Both the position numbers and the translations under genes were made by a program. From assembly GCF_937616625.2 (NCBI RefSeq), contig NC_065571.1, positions 22,704,201-22,768,200 of the forward strand: a stretch of DNA of 64,000 nt, read 5' to 3'. This document shows, one piece after another, positions 61,167 to 64,000 of this stretch (within the stretch, counting starts at the first letter, position 1; the number at the start of each line of letters is the position of its first letter). Below the pieces are notes generated by a model, which searched no databases, had not been told where the DNA came from, and was given only the letters and a program-made list of their open reading frames with translations. This DNA comes from Mercurialis annua. Taxonomy: Eukaryota; Streptophyta; Magnoliopsida; Malpighiales; Euphorbiaceae.

Positions 61167-62673
61167 ACCCTGTGCGGGCGTGCAATGAGTCCACGGGGGA
61201 CTAAAATGAACTTTTTGCCCGAGGGGCTAAAATGGACTTTTAGCCATAAAGAAATGGGATTTTGATATTTTCAATATTAGATCCTAAAAACGATTAAGGA
61301 CTCCGATTAATTAAAAAAGAGATATAACAAGTATCTCGACTAAGTGTCAGAACACGACCAAAGCTAAGAATCGTATTTGGAATACGATAGTGTTAACCTA
61401 AGTCGATAACTTAGGATTTAAACGTTTATAAATCAAGAATTCGGTAACGTGAATAGGTGAATGACGTACCGACGAGCTACCAGGCCAACGAGCTGGAATA
61501 GCTACGAGAACGACGCATGGAGCTTACGTTATGGAATCATTATAATGCAATTTTGGGATAGCGGTCACTGTGAGTTGCATTTTACTTTCGTGTATTAGAT
61601 ATAAAGTTATTTTATATAAATACGTACACTGTTTTTACGCATCGCATGTTATATGATTTGATTGAACGTCATACGTTATTTAATTTCTGTATATAAGAAC
61701 TAGTATGTGATCCGATGAAACTAGCTACCTATTGGGTGTCAATAGGCTGTGTGATCACCAGTATCGAGTCAGTCTAGTATGTTTGCATTGAGAAATGACT
61801 TGACACAGCTGTGAGCTGTTGATGAATATGAAATTTACGATTGGGTTATGATTTCGATACGCAGAGTGAACTCGGCTACGGTGTAGCCTGGAAGTCCCCG
61901 TATCTAGTGGCTGGGCCACCAGCGAGTTGGACTCGCAATTGATATTTACAATTGGGTTGAATAATATATGTTTATTCGGGAGATGTGTCGCATGCTAGGA
62001 TATTAGTTTTGTACGGATCAAATACATGTTTATATGTTTTATACTATTGTTTTTTTTTTGAGATGCGATGTTATATTTTTATATTAATACTGTTAGTAAC
62101 TTGCAAGCTCACTCAGTATTTCCCAAAATACTGACCCCCTCACAGTGTTTCCTTTCAGGTGACCGGAGTCGGATCAGACAGACCATCTCCTTTGTGTCGG
62201 CAACCTTTTGGCTTACACAAAGTACGAGTTTTATAGAGCTGCAGTAGTCAGTAGGTGTCAGTATTAGGTTTATGATTCAATTTCAAACGGTATTTGAAAA
62301 TTAAATTCTGATATAATTTTATAAATGAATTGTTTAGAAAGATAGCATTTATCCGTTTGAATTTGATACCAATTACCGTGAATGGGATTGGTGATGTTTG
62401 TGATCAGAAACAGGGCGGTGCTGGATATGAGATATCGCTCGGTAAGACCCTGGTTTCTAGGAATTGTTTCGCTAATGTTTTCAGAAAAGGAATTCTATAT
62501 TTTTATAATTGAATTATATTAATTAAAGAAGATTCCTGATAATGTATTATATATAATAAAACGTTTTAATCGCGAAAAATTTATAATGGTTTTAGGCTTG
62601 CTACGGGTTTCGGAGCTACCACTCCCATTCCCTAGCGCCGGTCTCGGCTCAATAATTTGGGTCGTGACAATTG

Positions 62674-62686
62674 TGGTATCAGAGCC
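62674..62686 (+). other. Primer binding site, initiator tRNA-Met type
   Basis: TGGTATCAGAGCC, complementary to the 3' end of plant initiator tRNA-Met, four bases after the LTR. It is the commonest primer site of plant LTR retrotransposons and fixes the + orientation. Confidence 0.92.
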
Positions 62687-64000
62687 TGGTTGGTCCAGTT
62701 ACCTCTGCTAATATGAGTTTTGTCAGTTAAGTGACCTAGAAACTACTGCAGCTATAGAGTTGAGTTCTGTCTGATCCAAGTAGTTTGCATTGTTGTTTTG
62801 CGATTAGAATCATTGATTGGTTGTGAAGTGCTTGTTCGTTTGTTGTGACACACGTATATGAGATACACGCGCGTATTTCGTTTTCGATAAGATATGCATA
62901 TGTGATATGCATATCTAGATGGAACCTCGAGGAGATGAAATTCTACGAGGAAGCAGTTCATGTTTTGGTACATTTAGGCTAGATATTGTTGAGAGGGTCG
63001 ATTGAAACGCCAGGAGGCGGATAACGAAGAAGTATAAAGCTACAAAGGTGAGAGAACTTTCTGGATACAGAGTTTAAAGGTCTAGAGAACTTACAAAACT
63101 CGAAGTTTATAACTTTTTGTAAAAGTGTTTGTTTAGATAATTTTGAAAGCATAATTGTGCCTAGACCCGATATAGAGATGTATGATTGCCACGACATTGA
63201 TAGAAATGCATCACTACATACATTATTAATGAAAAGAACAATAAATGAATACATGCATTAATAGTACATGCATCATATGCATTATGCTCAGATGAAAAGG
63301 TGAGTTGTGGAAACTCTTTGGGGATGAGAGATGTCATCACCCTAGTGCACAATTTTGCTAAGGTTTAAATGGAGTTTTGATTTAAATCTCAAAATGAGAT
63401 GTTTTATTTGAAAAAGTTTTCAAAGAGTTTTGTTTTTATGTAAGTATACCTAGACCAGAACTCTGTGAAGGAAGTGAAGTGCTCGCGAGCAAGCTACGAT
63501 CAAGGCCACGAGAAGATTGAATATGTATAGTTGCGAGAACATAGGAGTTATGCTTTTAGGATATGAACTTAGTTTCGAGTTAACGAGCTAGAATATAGCT
63601 AGAAATCACAGATGTATTGGAAAGTGACGCATACCAGATTAGTGGTAAGCTAGGAAGTAAGTATCTCTTTGACAGGACGTCAAAGATATTAAACTACGAT
63701 ATAAGGAAGGAAGTATATAAGAAGATATAATCGAAAGATTGACGGATGCGTATCATAGTGCAAGGAACACGCATAGTTTACTATGCATCGACATGATAAG
63801 CTATAGTATGATCTACGAATCGTGAAGGTTAGTAAAACCGTGATAACTTCTGATTGGACCGTTGGATCAAGTTCTTATTGGGACACGATATCCCTAAGAC
63901 GGTTACCTAAGCAATAACCCTTACGATCGGCAAACCGAGAACGTGAAGTAGATTTCATAAGAGTATCGATAATGGATGTGTGAATGGATAAAAGCGACGA
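62687..64000 (+). other. Leader of the truncated element
   Basis: Over 1.3 kb with no coding sequence I recognise; open frames are under about 95 codons and match nothing known to me. It includes the palindromic GATATGCATATGTGATATGC near 62890. Gag, if present, starts beyond 64000 or is lost. Confidence 0.6.

Larger units (their letters stand above)
60210..62669 (+). repeat. LTR of the truncated gypsy-type element
   Basis: TG...CA ends, 2460 bp. It holds a TATA-like TATATATAAG (60653-60663 region), a CGTTTCGCCG-rich stretch (about 60720-60770), the GGTGTGCGnnCGCACACC array (61041-61166) and AT-rich sequence. Without its partner LTR, its exact right end is inferred from the primer site. Confidence 0.82.
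60210..64000 (+). mobile_element. Ty3/gypsy-type LTR retrotransposon, left part only
   Basis: A 2460-bp LTR (60210-62669) followed by a tRNA-Met primer site and more than 1.3 kb of leader, cut by the window edge. TGTAATACCCC at the start and GGGTCGTGACA at the end, with TGGTATCAGAGCC after it, are typical of plant chromoviruses such as the Tekay/Del group. The left flank GTTTC (60205-60209) would be the duplication, but the right flank is not visible. No gag or pol coding sequence lies inside the window, so the clade is tentative. Confidence 0.8.

Noticed and set aside
60946..61265. Frames over the GGTGTGCG palindrome array as a repeat protein
   Set aside because: Spacing in multiples of 3 keeps several frames open on both strands; the stretch lies inside an LTR.
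62687..64000. Short frames in the leader as gag
   Set aside because: None exceeds about 95 codons or shows a Gag domain or zinc knuckle.

Overview
This is plant nuclear DNA, most likely from a eudicot, and it looks like pericentromeric or other deep heterochromatin. About 38.5 kb of the 64 kb is one tandem satellite with a 60-bp monomer. The rest is transposable elements nested in it. I found no host protein-coding gene, tRNA, rRNA or CRISPR array. The species is not recognisable to me.

Layout. 1-13725: satellite, mostly in one orientation (monomers contain AACGTTTGTAAACGTT), with two inverted blocks of about 380 bp (7886-8263 and 10997-11375). 13726-35248: a 21.5-kb Athila-clade Ty3/gypsy retrotransposon on the + strand, inserted into a satellite monomer with a perfect TAAAT duplication. 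35249-44351: satellite, same orientation. 44352-44551: 200 Ns. 44552-60209: the same satellite in the opposite orientation. 60210-64000: the left LTR (2460 bp) and leader of a second Ty3/gypsy element, cut by the window edge.

Nesting is four deep: satellite, then Athila, then an 8.4-kb CACTA (En/Spm) DNA transposon (21279-29674) between Athila pol and its downstream ORF, then a 1992-bp solo LTR (22050-24041, duplication GTTCG) inside the last exon of the CACTA second gene. A 290-bp inverted-repeat MITE (32496-32785, duplication TCTTAAAA) sits in the Athila 3' untranslated region.

All the elements carrying coding sequence are dead. Athila gag-pol keeps one frame from 15402 to about 20430 but has five in-frame stops, then a frameshift inside integrase; its downstream ORF has a frameshift and a premature stop. 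The CACTA TNP2-type transposase has a stop and several frameshifts, several at homopolymers, and its TNPA-like partner seems to have lost its middle exons before the solo LTR landed. Hand comparison of the Athila LTRs gives about 42 differences in 1.5 kb (about 2.8%), i.e. roughly 1-2 million years at commonly used plant rates.

The least ordinary signals are: (a) about 22 copies of a short palindrome with a CG-NN-CG core (TTTCGnnCGAAA) at four places in the one Athila element, one cluster inside the pol reading frame; (b) an unrelated palindrome array with the same CG-NN-CG core (GGTGTGCGnnCGCACACC, six perfect copies, 21/24-bp spacing) in the LTR at 60210; (c) a dyad, AACGTTT-GT-AAACGTT, in the satellite monomer; (d) inverted satellite blocks duplicated in register; (e) a satellite orientation switch that coincides with the assembly gap.
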